64,000 nt of DNA from Eutrigla gurnardus. Lineage: Eukaryota > Chordata > Actinopteri > Perciformes > Triglidae. The notes beneath the pieces are model-generated. The model was not told the DNA's origin, made no database searches, and saw nothing but the letters and a program-made list of their open reading frames with translations. Shown piece by piece: positions 11,801 through 25,930 of the stretch. A program made the translations under genes and the position numbers. Where the stretch lies: positions 28,776,356 through 28,840,355 of the forward strand of contig OY741267.1 of NCBI GenBank assembly GCA_963514095.1, read 5' to 3'. Numbering within the stretch: the first letter of the stretch is position 1; every line of letters begins with the position of its first letter.

Positions 11801-13386
11801 GATGATTTTTTCTAGTTTTTATGTTTATTAAGCACTTTTGCAACTTTGTTATTGAAATGTGTTTTATACAAATGTTTAAATGTCATTAGTGTATTTGGGT
11901 TCCTTTAACAGAGTAACTGGAGTTACAGTATGAGTTATATTGAGGTGTATTATGAGTCTAGTTGTTTACATGGTCAGGGTAACAAACGGAGATATAGTCT
12001 ACACCTGACTGGATATGTGAGGTCAACAACTATGTTTGTTGATATGTTTTCATCTTTATCTTTACAGGTGCCTCAACTGAACTGTGACGATGACGACTTA
12101 AGATGAAGATGTCAACCTTTTTACTGAAACCAACGAGCCTGAACGTTAACTGTCAATGGGAATGACGTTTGTTGATTACGTCAACAGCTGACTGCTTTTG
12201 TGTTATACTGTACCTGTGCTAAAATCACATGCCTCACCTGCTCTTCCTTTGCATGAATGGTAAATATAGGCTTTACAGTCAGTGCAGAGGTCATCATTAT
12301 TTAGGATGTATTGTGATGATAGTAAACCAGGTTGGTTAGAATGGATAAAGAGTTTGACACCGCACAAAAAGACGTGTTCATATGTTGAATTGGTTTTCTC
12401 ATTGAGAGTTGTGTTACTCTGCAGCTATGTGAAAAGGAAGTGTCACACTGTCACATACGTTATGAAATCTCATTGTGTAGATGTAAAGAATCCACAATCG
12501 CAGTACAACAGGTTTGGTTGGATCAAACATGTAGGAATGTTGGAAGAGACAATGAAGGTCCTTGTTTTCATTTTAATATTTAAAACGACATATTAAAGAA
12601 ACATCATTAAAAAAAAACACGCGTGCTAACATGCTAACTGGCTGATGGGAATGTAATTAGTTCTACGGCTATGTCCTATAACTTGGATTAAAGTCATAAT
12701 TCCTGGCGTGGCCTCGCGTGCATCAGCATCAAGACTCCGAGGACCTCTTCTCAACGTCGCCTTTTGAAGCTGTCAACGTGTTGTTGTAACGGACACGGTC
12801 ATCAGCCAATAAACCAGAAACATGCGGGTGGAAGTCGCTTTAGTTTAAAGGGATTATTTCTGCCCCCGTCAGCCGCTCCGCCTGTGGATCATGTTTGTGC
12901 AGGCCTGACTGCACCTTCATCATCAGCTGGCAGCGATTTTACATCACGTTTTTTTTTTTCTCTCTCTTCGACAGTGAGCAATGTTTTGTCATGTGCATCC
13001 TGCTGCAGCATGCAGAGTGGTTGCAGGATGCAAATCAGACTTTAAAAAGAATAAAAACACGACCAGGATTAGAAACGTTCAGGAAGGACACCAACATGGA
13101 TTTTTTTCTTCTCCCCCTCCACCCCCCCTGTCTCTGTTTCTTCTCAGGCCTGGCAGCTGAGTGCCCTGAAAGCTGGAAGACAGACAGAAGAGTAAATAAT
13201 TACCTTTCCCAGGTAGCTGCGGTGATTGTTGGGGGCCGGAGGATGAGTGAAGAGGCCTCTGTGTGTGTTTATGCCCCGAAAACAGCATGTCCTTTTGACC
13301 TTGCAGCGCTGCAGACACACACAGAGAGACGGTTTTGTGTCCCCAGACAAGAGGTCTGCTTTCACCTGAGCAGGCTCGCCAAATTA

Positions 13387-13407
13387 CCCCCCCCCCCCCC
13401 CCCCCCC
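13387..13407. repeat. Poly(C) tract, 21 C
   Basis: A homopolymer of 21 cytosines, capable of i-motif or G-quadruplex formation on the two strands. Confidence 0.95.
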
Positions 13408-13830
13408 AAGCAGAGACAAAGAGGAGCAGGATGAGTGACTGGGACCAGGCTGGGGGTCTCTTCATTAGGGGAGGAGGGGTGAGGAGTGGGTTTGGGACAG
13501 AGGGAGATTTTAGAAACAAAAACTGTATAATTTTTCTTTGCAGATTTAAACAGAAATTTGAAACCAGCACCTGGCAAGCAACATGTGCAGTTAAATGTTT
13601 TGTGCAAACACCTTTAACGGCACTGATATAAACTGCGGTTCACAATGTTCTCCAGAGAGGCTGCTTCTGGCTAATTGACATTCCTCTGTGCCTTTAGGTG
13701 TGTGAACAGGTTCAGACTTGGCTAGCACAAACGCCAGAGGACTTTATTCACTTGTTTGGTAGTGCCGTCGGACTCAGCTGGAATCAGATCACATTAGGCG
13801 ATTTCAAACAATCCACATTCCTTCTTAACG

Positions 13831-13831
13831 G

Positions 13832-13887
<56 letters not shown>
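13831..13887. repeat. (GT)n microsatellite
   Basis: GT dinucleotides with one TTTG interruption. Confidence 0.95.
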
Positions 13888-13890
<3 letters not shown>

Positions 13891-14805
13891 ACCTGAGTGC
13901 TTATGGCAGCGAAAGCATGTGAATATCTTAACATCCAACATCGAAACTTATGATTGCTTCATATAATCTCCCGTGGGCTCCGATTTGACAGGAGAGAGAC
14001 ATCTGCACACGCCAGAAAAAAACCCAACGGATCAGTAAATGACAGCTAGCTATGTGTGTGAACGCACAACTACAAATACAGAGCAAACACACCAAAGTGC
14101 ACAACTTCCTCCAGAAGTAGAAAAGAAAAAGGAATGAAGCAGCGTCAGAACCGTCCCAAGGAGAAGACGATGACTTGAACTTTACGTTAGCTAAATATTT
14201 CATTTGTTTGCTTCATTTGTGGAAAATAACCAAGTCCATTTACTCAATTATACGAGTATGATTCACTAACATATTAAAGTACTCAACCGTTTATCGAGTA
14301 GCTAAAAGCTCCAGCTGAACACACACAACATACAGTATATCCAGTTACATGCACACCACTACCACGGTAGAGAGCAGTAACAGTACAGTTGTACAAGTAG
14401 AACTATTTTTATTTAATATTTACCATTAATTTTCACTGTCCACCTCCATCTACAGCACTGAGCTGTTGTGTAAAGCAGCTCCCCCTCATGAAAACTGTGT
14501 TTTTATTAACCACCATTGAGTTTACGATGCCGTTTCCATCCTGCTTGTACTTTACCGAGCTCTTTTTTTTAAATATAATTTATGATCCATAGTCTGTGTT
14601 GTGCTGTCTGTGTGAATTGTAGTGAACAGTATGCCAAAGCTGCCAGGCCTTTGAAATAGCTGTCATGAAGATACGGGGCTGTTATCGAAGCCATTATGAG
14701 ATTTAGGCCCCGAGCAGCCGCGGGGCCTCCTTCAAAGAGAGCCAGTGTTAGATTCTCACAAGCAACGATCCGGACAGACTCACGCAATCGCACACCAACG
14801 TGCAG

Positions 14806-14829
14806 ACACACACACACACACACACACAC
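14806..14829. repeat. (AC)n microsatellite
   Basis: About twelve AC dinucleotides. Confidence 0.95.
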
Positions 14830-15610
14830 TTAAACCCAGGCTATAATAATGCTTAAACAAGTTTAAATGAACATCATTACCGGCTTTGTGGCAAAATGAT
14901 GACGTTGAAGTTTTAATCGCCTTTCTTTATTCTAATATTTTAGGGAAATACTTGACTGATAAAATTAAGAAACTGAATAATTGAAACAATTGAAATACAT
15001 ATGGAATGATATAGGTAAAATGTTGTGGGCACGATGATTTCTGGAGACAATGCTGCTCGTTTTGTGATCAGCGCTACGTTTTCGGTGTAGTTGCCCTGCC
15101 GTCTGTCTCTGAAGGAGAATAGACAACGTTTATCTGCACCGTCATCAAGAGAAAACCTTGTAGCTGCTCCACTGACAATGAAAGGGAGATTTATATCTGA
15201 GTCCATTTATCTCTCTGTTTGTCTTCCTAGAAGAAGAAAAAGAGCGAGCATTTTAGTCTTAATTAGTCATTATTTGTTGCAAACGGTGTAATTTCCCACA
15301 GAGTACCACACACTGACAGGTTAATTCCTCTCTGCTGTGTAAACCTCCCCACGGTGGTCTTTGTGTGGTTTTTGCACGGGGCTTAGCTGACATACATTCA
15401 TCTTTTGCCTCTTCCAATGGCTTCGACACGTTTTTTCCTCACCCCTAATTTGTCATCATATGCGCTCGCTGACTTTTTGCTAAATACTCGCCCCGCTCTG
15501 CTGTCACATTTAGAGGGCTAATGGGGTCCACTTCAGATAGCCACTGTTTGACCAAGTCCGTCTGCGACCTTTAATAGTCCGTTTCAACGAGCAAATATGT
15601 GCAGCATGGT

Positions 15611-15776
<166 letters not shown>

Positions 15777-17972
15777 CACACACGTTTACCTCTTTCCAAT
15801 GCTTCTACTACATTTTCCACATGCAGATTGAACGTGTCAAAAGAATAATTTACGTAAATGCTAAAGAAGTGTTTACGGTTTCTGGGTCGTTTCATAGTTT
15901 CAGTCTAACCCCCCCCCCCCCAATCCTGCCCCCCCTCACAATCCCATCTTTCACTTTGACAACGAGCAAACACTTCACCTGCCTGACTACCTCAGGTCAA
16001 ACCATTTAACTCTCATATATTTTACTCCATCAATTTATCTCCCAATGATACGACTCATGGTGAGGCCCAACGCACACGCATTATTCTTTGTAATCATTCA
16101 AGTTAATTTGTGTGAAATGCTGGTGGCGTTCATTGCATCACACAAATAATATCATTTTCAACTTGGTTTTCCTATTTCGTGTGTTTATTTGATGGATGGG
16201 GGTCGAAGTGAATAGGTGTATTACGGTAATTAAATGTAAAGTCCCACAGTTCAAATATGGTAAATTCCTTCGCTGGTTGTGAAAAATGCAAGATGGCGAC
16301 ATAACAGGCTTCATAACCGTAGTCCGACGCCACCACACCCACAGTCACTTCCTGTTTTAAATATTTCACTGATTCCAACGCTTGACTCTGCAAAAGATGT
16401 TCCTTGCACATCAACACATTCTCACACTAATTAAATAACGTCGCTTGGTCAGTGACTCATTAGCGCTCTAACCACCGCCGTGTCAATATACACAAGTTAT
16501 GTGTCTTTTCAAAATAAACTTCAGTCTTTCAAGGAAGTTAGGCTTAGGTAACAAAACCAGTTAGTTAACTCGACTTACTAGAGAACATGTCAACGTTTAC
16601 TTTTAGTTTCACACGAACATGAACCCCAGTCTCCTGGATGCAAGTCCTGTGTTTGTTTGATCCATTGCTGTTAAAGGGGCCGGCCAACCGCCTGTATTTG
16701 ATACGTTGGGACTGAAAGCGGGTTGTTAACCTTTAGGTGAGAAGCTTTCGACTTGTCAGCACTTTTTCTCATAGTGTTCTAAGAATCCTGCGTGTTGATC
16801 TGTGTTATCGCCTCGTCCACATCGTGCACGCCGAGGGTCGGACGCCTCCTCGCAGCTCTTATCTCACGCTGGCCTCCTGCGTTTCCGTTAAGACAGATGC
16901 TGCTATCTCACCTTCGGACCGGACTGTCAACCACAGATTAGTCAAGACTGCTAGTCCAGATGAGTCCACTTACCACCAACCCGAGTGGGACTTTAGTAAC
17001 CAGATTAATTCATATTATATGACGCTTTCCTTTTTCGCTCTCTCCTACGCAGGAAATACTTGCCACAAGCGCTTGCGTTGCTTTTGTGTAGCATAAACGT
17101 GACGTAATTTTGCCACAGACTTCTTGTCGGAAAGATAAGGTTGTATTATCTGAGTTTTCCAGTCAAACAACCAAAAGGTTGAGGGTGTGCCATCTTTTCT
17201 TCCTGTCAGATGTAACTTAATGTGTTATTAATGCTGTGTAAACATTTACTTCCACTAGCAATACTTTCATTTTCATTCATTCAAAACTGAAAGCTCATTA
17301 CATGAAAGGAAAATCAGCTGAATCATGGTCAGTTTCCATTAACGGGCCTTGAAAAACCTGTCTAGCTCACTGTCATGGTAGAGGAGTGCAAAAAAAAAAA
17401 ATGTATTCATGCAGTAGGACTCATTTAAGATTGTTGGATTATTTGTTTTTCATGTCTATTATCTGTGATGCAAACAAAATATTAGTTTCTTAACAAAATG
17501 TAGTGATTCCAGTGTGTTTTAGTTTAGTGCCATTTTTCATGTTTAGAGAATATATTCCCAATTATTGGGATGATATCTAATTTGGCCAGGATAATCGTGA
17601 CATGACATCTTCATCTTGTCCAATGCCTAACGCACACCCGTGTTAAAATGTGAAAATAATACTATAATAAATAAAACGTGAAATCTGTGAGGTTTCTACA
17701 GTAGGTGAAGGTGGATAAAAATGTTCAAATGAACAAGCTTGAACAAAAAAACTCAAATATTCTTTAAATTTAATAAAGATATTATGTTGCATTGATCCCT
17801 CAGAACAGATTTGAATCCATCCAGCTGGCCAGAAGCCACGTTTTGCGTGCATTGACCTACACCAAATAATGTACCTGAACGCAGCGTGTGTAGACACAGG
17901 TGGAAAACTGGAGCGGGAGATCAAACCGGTGACCTTCTGGTCACAAGGCAGCTTTCTCTGACCTTTAGGTCG

Positions 17973-18023
17973 ATAAAGTGGAATATTAAGGAGGAATTTT
18001 TACACCTAAATATTCCACTTTAT
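17973..18023. repeat. Inverted repeat, 15-bp perfect arms, 21-nt loop
   Basis: Left arm ATAAAGTGGAATATT (17973-17987) is exactly complementary to the right arm at 18009-18023. It is AT-rich and has no flanking transposon signature. Confidence 0.8.
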
Positions 18024-19102
18024 TTCAATTATTTTCAAACGTATGAAAAAAAAGGTGCATCATCCTAAGGGATCTGATTTTCATTCATTCATTCAACATT
18101 TCAACAATTGGATGAGATCACGACAAAATGTGGTCCGACTTCATTAATGCCATCAGTCTCGTCATTGTTATATTTATGACAGCTAATACATTTGTATTCT
18201 TCTTAACATGTTTTTTTGATGGTTGACGATCGGTAGAATTAAAAGGTAGTCTAAAATTAACACTGCTAGGTTTACACTGATTCTCACAGTCCGGATAGAA
18301 GAATGAAAAAAAACGTAACCAAAATATTAAACCACATTAGATCTTATTTCTTAAGATAATTGTGTTTTTAAACAAAAAGGAACCTGTCACGCTGATAGAA
18401 ATGAGGAGCGATTATATCCAACGATATCTGCTTCGACAAGCCTAATCGTTTTGCTTGCACAAAGCCCCGATCAACAGTTCTGCTTGTGGTTTGAGATGTG
18501 GCGGCGGCGTGTGTTCACAGTCACGCCGACAAAGCGGCGTCCTCGATGAAAGGACGCCATCTAACCGAGCCGTTCTGCAGACGATGGCATGTACCATTTA
18601 TTACCTTTAAAGAGTTTTATTGTGCGCGTTTTAGCACTTTGGCATCACCCTCAATACAATGCAAATGAAGCAGTGACGTATATAGCTAGAAGCAACAAAA
18701 GACTCGAAAGAGTTATGCGTCACTTATAAGATCCAACAACTTCATGAAATTAGGGTTGGGCCATCGTTTTTTTCTCTCTTCTTTTTCTAATTTGGTTATT
18801 TGATATTGCCAATCCGATCGACTGTCGGCGGCGGAAGCAGGATCCGGGTGGGGCGACGTACGTCCCAGCACACCAGTGGACTGTTGAGCATTTTTATATA
18901 CAACTATTAGTGAGGTTAGAATTTAGTTTGGATTAAGGATGTTGAATAATCATCTTGAGCGTGGCAGATAGTGATCATCTTCTAAAGAAACATCTCCAAA
19001 CGACGTCAGGGTGCAGATTCTCTCAATTATTCATGCAACAAAATGCATGTTTTTAGTCCCATTTTGCAACGTAAGATGTCTGAACTTTTAATTGCTGTAG
19101 AC

Positions 19103-19122
19103 GTGTGTGTGTGTGTGTGTGT
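19103..19122. repeat. (GT)n microsatellite
   Basis: Ten GT dinucleotides. Confidence 0.95.
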
Positions 19123-19911
19123 TTGTCTGTGTGTCACTTCTTTTTTAGCTTTTCAATATCGATCACGAGATACTTCATTTATCATTTTCGATATTGTGAC
19201 AACAATCCTACATTTACAGACCAAACATTGCCAGAAAGCAGATTGGCAGCTGTTATTGTTCTTTTTTTATTCTATTTGTTTTCTATCATTCCATTGGTCG
19301 GGTCCAGAACGGCGCCTGTGGTTTTTGATGATTGCATCAATCGCCGCAACCACATGAAGAGGAAAGCTAACATTCAATTACACCATTAGCACAAACACAC
19401 ACAAACACACGCACAGACACATGTGAACACACTCGCATGCCTTTCTTATGGGACTTCACAGCGCTGGGAGCGACATCAAAGATCACAACGTCATGCATAT
19501 GTTAATTAAACCACAATTTCTTGTTCTCAGTCATTAAGTTATGAGAGCATGGTGCAGAATGTACAGTACTACCAGGGAACAATTTGCTGTACCTGCCACT
19601 TGGGTGGTGTCAGCCAAGGACAGGGACAAAAGCCGATGCCATTAAGAGTGAGTCACCTTGGCGCGCTGCCATATGCAAAAACAGTATTTCTGATCAACGC
19701 AACGTTCCCTCCCACTGTCAAAAAAATATAAATAAATATATACACACCACATTCAAGATAAAGTGAAAATAAACTATTGTTTTGATACATGTTCTCATCT
19801 CATCTGTAATTGTTCCAGAGGTGGAACATCGACAGGGAGGTTGACATTTGCGTTTGATGCGGTTGTTTCCAAAGTAACGTTGTGAAACCTAGAGTGACCT
19901 ACGCTCAATGC

Positions 19912-20985
19912 TAGGGGTGGGAAAAAAAAATCGATATTGCAATATATTGTTGTGCTCTCTGTCGCAATAAATTAATCGATACACTGACGGCAAATATCGA
20001 TATTTTGGGTCTACGGGTTTTTTTAGACTCCCGTCGGTGCGTCTAAGAGTTTACGGTTCTCCGGAGCGGATCCGCGGGGGCCGCCCGCTGCCCGGTCTGA
20101 TTGCCTATTTACGGACAGGATTCCGAGCGTTTAGAGGCTCACGGACTCACGGACTCTGGCATCGGGTACCCCGAGGCAAAGAAGGAGGGTCCGCCGACGC
20201 TGCCCTCGTTTCCCCCGCTAGAGCAGCACCGGTTCAAAAATGAGCGTCATGCGCGAATGACGCGAATAATCCAAAATGATCAAGCGGCGCGCGTCTCACG
20301 CGATTGTATTCGCGTCTATCGCGTCCGGTGTGAAAGCCGCATAAGCGTGGCCGTGTGCTGGCCGGTGCTGTTGTGAGCTTCAAGCGCTTTTCACACAGCA
20401 TTGAGGGCATGAGGACCCACTTTTCGGCCGGGCTCGAGTGTTTACCGTCCGCCGGAGGGTCCGCATGTGTGGATCCGCGGAGCCGTGTGCTGCCCGGTGT
20501 TGCTGTGAGCTCCAAGCGGTTTGAGGCCCGACTTCCCAGGTACTGGATGGGTGAACATAACTCTGCACATAATTGGTTGCATACTGAAATGTGCCCAATA
20601 TTTCATTTAATTCTGATGTTATTCTTATCTTGTTTAGCTATTGTTAAACTAAAACGGGCCCAAGTTTACATAAAACAAGTTGCTACTGACTTTTCAGTAT
20701 CAGAAAGCACTGTCCTGGTTTACATAAGACATGTTATTAATGTTCATGCACTTTAATGTGTCCAGCTGGACAGTGTTTATTCATTTGTACATTGTACGAA
20801 GTTTTGGAATTTATTTTTGATGCATATTTTTTTCTTTTTCAGTCACATATCGTGATATATCGTTGATGAAATTTCTTGCAATATATCGAATATCGCAGAT
20901 ATCGTGTATCGTGATATTATCGTTATCGTGGGCCAAATATCGTCACAGTATCGAATCGTGAGTTACCCGTATCGTCCCACCCCTA
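19912..20985. mobile_element. Non-autonomous hAT-type transposon with 8-bp target duplication
   Basis: The element begins TAGGGGTGGG and ends with the inverse CCCACCCCTA. It is flanked on both sides by the same 8 bp, CTCAATGC (19904-19911 and 20986-20993). An 8-bp duplication with short TA(G)-type termini is the hallmark of hAT elements. The subterminal ~80 bp at each end are full of ATATCGATATTG-like words on inverted strands. The 1074-bp body has no transposase frame. Its centre (about 20030-20530) is strikingly CpG-rich for an AT-rich neighbourhood and contains a near-duplicate of about 40 bp (20352-20392 versus 20485-20522). An exact duplication with intact termini suggests a fairly young insertion. 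Confidence 0.9.
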
Positions 20986-21429
20986 CTCAATGCTGTGCCT
21001 GAACGCCTCCCTGTGTAGACACCCCCTGACAAGAGATCTGCAGATTCTATATGTGTCATATCAGATCCAGATCCAACCAGGCTGGACCTGGATGAAGAGG
21101 AGCCTGGAGACGACTAGCCTCATCTCTCCGCTCTCGTCTCTTTGTCACTCAGACAGTTCAAACTCGACAATCATAAATGTTCACATATTCATACAGGATC
21201 AAAATTATTTGTCTCTCACCGTCGCAAATATTGTTTCATAAATAAGGTCCCATGGTGGTCCAACGGAAGGGGCGTGGCTTAACCTCTCTTTTCATGTATT
21301 CAATCATGCAATGGAATTCAAATTTAATGTGGCTGTAACTGTAAAAAAAAAAAAAGGGTTTTATAGACTGATCTGATTTTGTTTTGTATCAAAGAAACTG
21401 CTGAGTCGTTGATTCAGATCTGCTGTGCT

Positions 21430-21640
21430 TTACAGTCGGCATGACTCGTCGGTTAGTAACGCGGCCTCACAGCGGAGGATGTCCTGCAGGTTTCCCACGT
21501 GCCAACCAACGTGCCCGCGGGGCGTGAGCGTGACGGTTGTGTCGTGTTGGCCTGCGAGCGGTGACCCGTCCGGCGTGTTCGCCTGCTTCTCACCCGGTGC
21601 ATGCTGGGGGAAGGCTCCGCCGCCATCGCTCGCCGCTGCA
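21430..21640 (+). repeat. Diverged copy of a common teleost dispersed repeat
   Basis: GCGGCCTCACAGCGGAGGATGTCC, then GTGTTGGCCTGCGAGCGGTGACC, then CACCCGGTGCATGCTGGG, follow in the same order as in a repeat widespread in fish ('cgcctcacagcaagaaggtcc … ggcgacctgtcc … gcccaatgtcagctggg'). It is heavily mutated, and the 116-codon frame across it is not a gene. Confidence 0.5.
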
Positions 21641-22656
21641 TACCTGCATTCCATGAAGGTGTGCAACGATGCACACGGCCATATATTTAACTGTGACATT
21701 GTATTGAGAGCACCGTGTTGTTCTGTGTCGGGCTCATTTGAAAAGGAACTTGACCCCGGACTAATTAATTGGTAATAACATGTTTAGGGTGAACCATAAC
21801 ACAGAAAGTTCAGTCAGGCAATGAAATGAATGACAGCAGACAATTTAAAGCTAAACGGAGAGTGAGTAGTATACAAATTGTTTGATGGTTTTAAAATGTA
21901 AATGACCTACATGTAAATGTAAGATACACAACTAGAAATGTTGCTGGTTCTGTTACACTTTTAAACTTTGATAATACTGTATTCAGTGCTAAGATGTCCG
22001 TGTTTACAGCTTACAGTATAATTAAGAATGCTTTTAATAAAGCAAGAATATTACAATGGGAATATATAAGCAAGAAACACGATCAAAGAAAATTTCATCA
22101 ATCAAGCATGTATATTAGTACATACATGGCTATGTACTGTGTATACTTGAAGTTCCATTTCAGCACAATACAAGTAAACTTCATGCTTTTCTACAAAATA
22201 AAAAGCAACTAAAATACATTTAGTATAAAAAAATTCCAAAAAAGCAAACTTCGAGCGAACAATCATTAACGCACTAAAAGTATACTGATGATTAGTGTGT
22301 ACTTAAGTATACTAGAATGTATTAAAATACTTTCACCAGGGAAGCCTTGAAAAGCTCTAACAGCTTATCTGTGTTTCTTTCTAGAGAATTCACCTGTCGA
22401 GGTGTTCGTCTTGGCAGAGGGAGACAGGTTGATGTGACGACAGAGAAACTACACATTGCTTACATCTGATAGCACAGATGTTATACGCGCCCCGAGGCTG
22501 GTGCAACCTCATTAATCTTCCCCAGAGGCACGACAGCTAACTGTTGTGGCTGGAACCTTTCTCTTCTGGTTTAACGCCTCGGGGGCCTCCCCAGACAGAT
22601 GGGACTCATTGGCTTCCTACAGGAGCTCATCCACACTGGAAACCATACAACCCCCA

Positions 22657-22657
<1 letters not shown>

Positions 22658-22695
<38 letters not shown>
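22658..22695. repeat. (CA)n microsatellite
   Basis: About nineteen CA dinucleotides. Confidence 0.95.
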
Positions 22696-22698
<3 letters not shown>

Positions 22699-25689
22699 TG
22701 GATAACCAGGAAAAGTAGTTTTTCAGGACGTTAAGATGAAAAAAAGAAGAGGTTCTAATGTTTGTGCACGTGTGTTTGCACACGCTGGCTGCTGCTGTGT
22801 ACACGGGCCGTGCATCCTGATGTACCCGAAGATAATTCTCGAGTTGGAGGGTTGATCCGTGCGGTTACCTGTTGCTATTTTGCTCTCTGTGTTCCAGTAC
22901 TCTGGGTCACTCATGTTGAACAGTTTCAATTAGACGGAATTGTAAGGGATACTGTACTTAGTCGTACACTCAGTCAAACCGGATCAGGAATGTCTGTCCC
23001 GTAATTGTCTGTCTGGATGCTCCTTTACTGCTTCACATGCCGCGCCACATGTTCTCCTTTAGTAATCCTTCACCTCAACATCTCGGTAGGCGATGCTTGC
23101 CAAAACTGAGCTGTGTGTGTTCCTGTGCCGTATTAACGAGGTGTGTTCAATGTCACAGAGGTGCATGTGGAAGAGAAGAAAAAAAACTGCACCCTGTCCT
23201 AGTTCTCAGACAGCATTTGAGGCCATAAAAACCAGAGCATGCGAGTATCAGTGGAATGAGTTTCACCCGAGCCTGACGGATAGCCTTGACCCTTGACCCA
23301 AGGACGCCGGCAATAAGACACCTCGCACAGTCCAGATACGTTTTTTTTTTACGCTCATCATCCTCACTCAAGGTGACGCCTGCTACCCGTTCCTTGTGGT
23401 CTTGTGTGCTTTTAGAACTATAAGGCTAATGAGGTTAAAATGGCTAAGCACAGTCTTATTACATGGACAAGCTGGTTCAACAAACACCTGTTGACCAATC
23501 AACAGGCCTTGTGGTTCAACCTTAAAATAAAATGAAAAAACAAATATTAATCCTCTAATTCAAAGTTATGTGTGGGGATGAGACGATTAGGGATTTTACT
23601 GTGGATTGTGATAAAAAAAAAAAAACACTCACAATGAAGTTTATCGTGGTGAATTTGACTTGAAAAAGCTGTCTAATTTGTCTAAATGTGATAAAAACAT
23701 AATTTTAAAATGATCCTATGTTTATGTAGGGAGACATTATGATTTGATTTAAAAAATGCATCACATCTGAGCCCAATACAAAATATGTTTCCTCACTAAA
23801 TTTAAAGTGACACCAATGATAATATAAATAGCTATTTATATATACACGATTATATCCTCTATGTGGTGACATAGTCGACATATTTATGACAGCTCACGCA
23901 TGCATGTTAGCGTAACAGGTCACGTATGCATACTTTTTCCAGTACAGTATGTTCGGTATGCGGCATCCTTTTGGTTCCCTGTTTGTTTGTACTGCTCTAC
24001 TCCAGTGTCACCAGGAGCGTTTTGGCAGCGGACCAGCTGTTGTCAGCTGTAGCATGCTAGCTGGTTTAGCCCGGTTAGCCGGGTTAATTAAGGTCAATGG
24101 AGCACGCAACTGTGTGTGGACACTGTTAAACTGAAATCGGGTTCATCTGAGGATACACTTCGGATATTAAATTCTCGACGGCGGCACCTGAATGTGTCGA
24201 CTAGCGGACTGGAGGGAGAGTCCTTCTCCTCGCAGCGTTGGAAATGAAACAAATCAACACCTAAATAAATTATTAAAAAGAAGAATTCATTTTTTTCCCC
24301 TATCGTACCGAAAACGTGCCCAACTCCCGTGCCACGTCACCGCCTGAATATTTATTTTCACGTTATTATTAATATTATTTTCTTCCCCTGAGAAATATCA
24401 GGAAATGATGCATATTACATCTGGCAGCAAAATGCAAATACAAACGTAAATGTTAGATAATTTCCCATCTTGTTATTGAGGAAGTGCTTCTTTGATCCGA
24501 GGTGCTGACCTTACATTGTTTTTTTTCTTAGAGAGAGTACAACCCCTCAGTGACATGTTATCCTTCACCTGTGTTACACCCCTCCTTAACTCCCTCTCAC
24601 CTGTCGCCCTGTGACAGCCAAACACAACTCTTTGGATTGAGTGACCTCGCCATCCTCTTTTCTTTTTTTCTTTTTTCCCTTGACACATTGTATTCTCTAC
24701 CTACGTAACAAAAGCCCTTCGAAGTAACCCCTCACTTCCTTAATCCCCCCCCTCTCTTCTTCATTTTCCCCTTTCAGCACTATGATCTGTCCCATCTCTC
24801 TTTCTCTTAACTTCCTTTTGTTGGGTTTTTTTTGGCTCTCAACCTCCAGCGAGCTGCTCTCTCTCCCCCGTCAGTGTCGTCTGTCATCTCCGCTGTATTC
24901 TCAGAGGATCAAAGAAAAATGCTTTCAGATGTCAAACCAATCGGAAGCCGAGGAATCCGAACGCTCTGAAGTCATCTGGTTACTTCCTCGGATGTGAACA
25001 CACACAGTCCGGGTGGTTACGTTAGTCTTGCTCGTTGAAGTCCATTCGACTGTCAAGGGTGTACATTTCCATCATAATCTTATTTCATTTTCATTTTTTT
25101 TTAAATATAAGATATAACCTAGTTGTGTATACCTCCAATACACTTTCTGTTTTAAACATTCAACAATAAACTTACTTTTGAATGAAGCTTCTAGTGTCTG
25201 TTAAAGCTATGGTCTACGATTTGGAATAAAAAAAAAATCCATTCAGTCTATCAGCCGTAGGCCTGCATAGAAATTGACCAATTGGAGCCATTGCTCCGGA
25301 AGGCTCCCATTGGATCGTCCCCTCCATCCAATCCCCTCGTCTCCCCTGCTCCTCGTCATCACTCAACTGGTTTTCAGAATGCAGACCACAGCTTTAATAC
25401 GGTGTGAGCCTCCCTTTGTGTGTGCAGCAGTAACGGGGAGTGAAAATGTTTTTTTTAAAAAGGTTAAATGCTGATAAGGCGGCTGCAGTATACACTGTAC
25501 TGGATGTGTTTTTAAACAATTAATAGGGAATACAGAACAAGCTTATAGATGATGTATTTATCAGGGCATGGTGATAAAAGCTAAACCGGGACACAACACC
25601 AACCGTGCGACATGTCAACACACCTGAAGTGGATTCATTTTTTTCGTTTGTCTTGGACGGACGACTTCTCATATCCGTTTTTATTTTCC

Positions 25690-25930
25690 AGACTCGTGTG
25701 ATTCACCGACCCTGAAAGCACTCGCTTCTTCACCTGACTTCTGTGATCACCTGACTTCTCCTCTGGCGTCACCACGAGGTTCACGTTCACGGTTTTAAGA
25801 GGAACGTCTCGACAAATACTGGATGGATTGCTGTGAAAATTAGTTTGGAAATTCGTGTTCCCCAGTAATCATTTTGGTAATTCCCTGCCATTTCATCCAG
25901 CATGATAATCTCAAAATGTCTTCCGTCATT
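25690..25930 (+). repeat. Copy of a teleost interspersed repeat
   Basis: Words such as TCTGGCGTCACCACGAGGTT, CACGGTTTTAAGAGGAACGT, ACTGGATGGATTGCTGTGAA and ATTCGTGTTCCCCAGTA follow in the order known from a repeat found in many fish genomes ('ctagcgccaccatgaggtt … tgaaatgtctcaacaact … ggatggattgccatgaa'). It is diverged, with no coding capacity. A fragment of the same family lies near 11700-11800. Confidence 0.6.

Larger units (their letters stand above)
9351..13386. other. Gene-free stretch with repeat relics
   Basis: No exon recognised. It contains two old interspersed-repeat relics (annotated separately). Open frames of up to about 180 codons at its right end (12895-13434) have low-complexity or composition-driven translations and no recognisable domain. 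Confidence 0.5.
15800..19911. other. Gene-free stretch
   Basis: No exon or intact transposon seen. It contains a C13 run at 15909-15921, a short (GT)10 at 19103-19122 and a 15-bp-arm inverted repeat at 17973-18023. ORFs such as 16737-17096 have no recognisable domain. Confidence 0.5.
20994..25689. other. Gene-free stretch with a repeat relic and one microsatellite
   Basis: No exon recognised. It holds a diverged repeat relic (21430-21640) and a CA array (22658-22695). The pyrimidine-rich region around 24500-24900 is low complexity. Confidence 0.5.

Noticed and set aside
12895..13434. 179-codon plus-strand frame
   Set aside because: Low-complexity translation including a poly-proline from the 21-C tract; overlapping antisense frames are equally long; no splice-framed or domain evidence.
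18750..19210. Possible third hAT element (GGGTTGGGCCATCG and CGATATTG words)
   Set aside because: No matching terminal inverted repeat or target duplication found.
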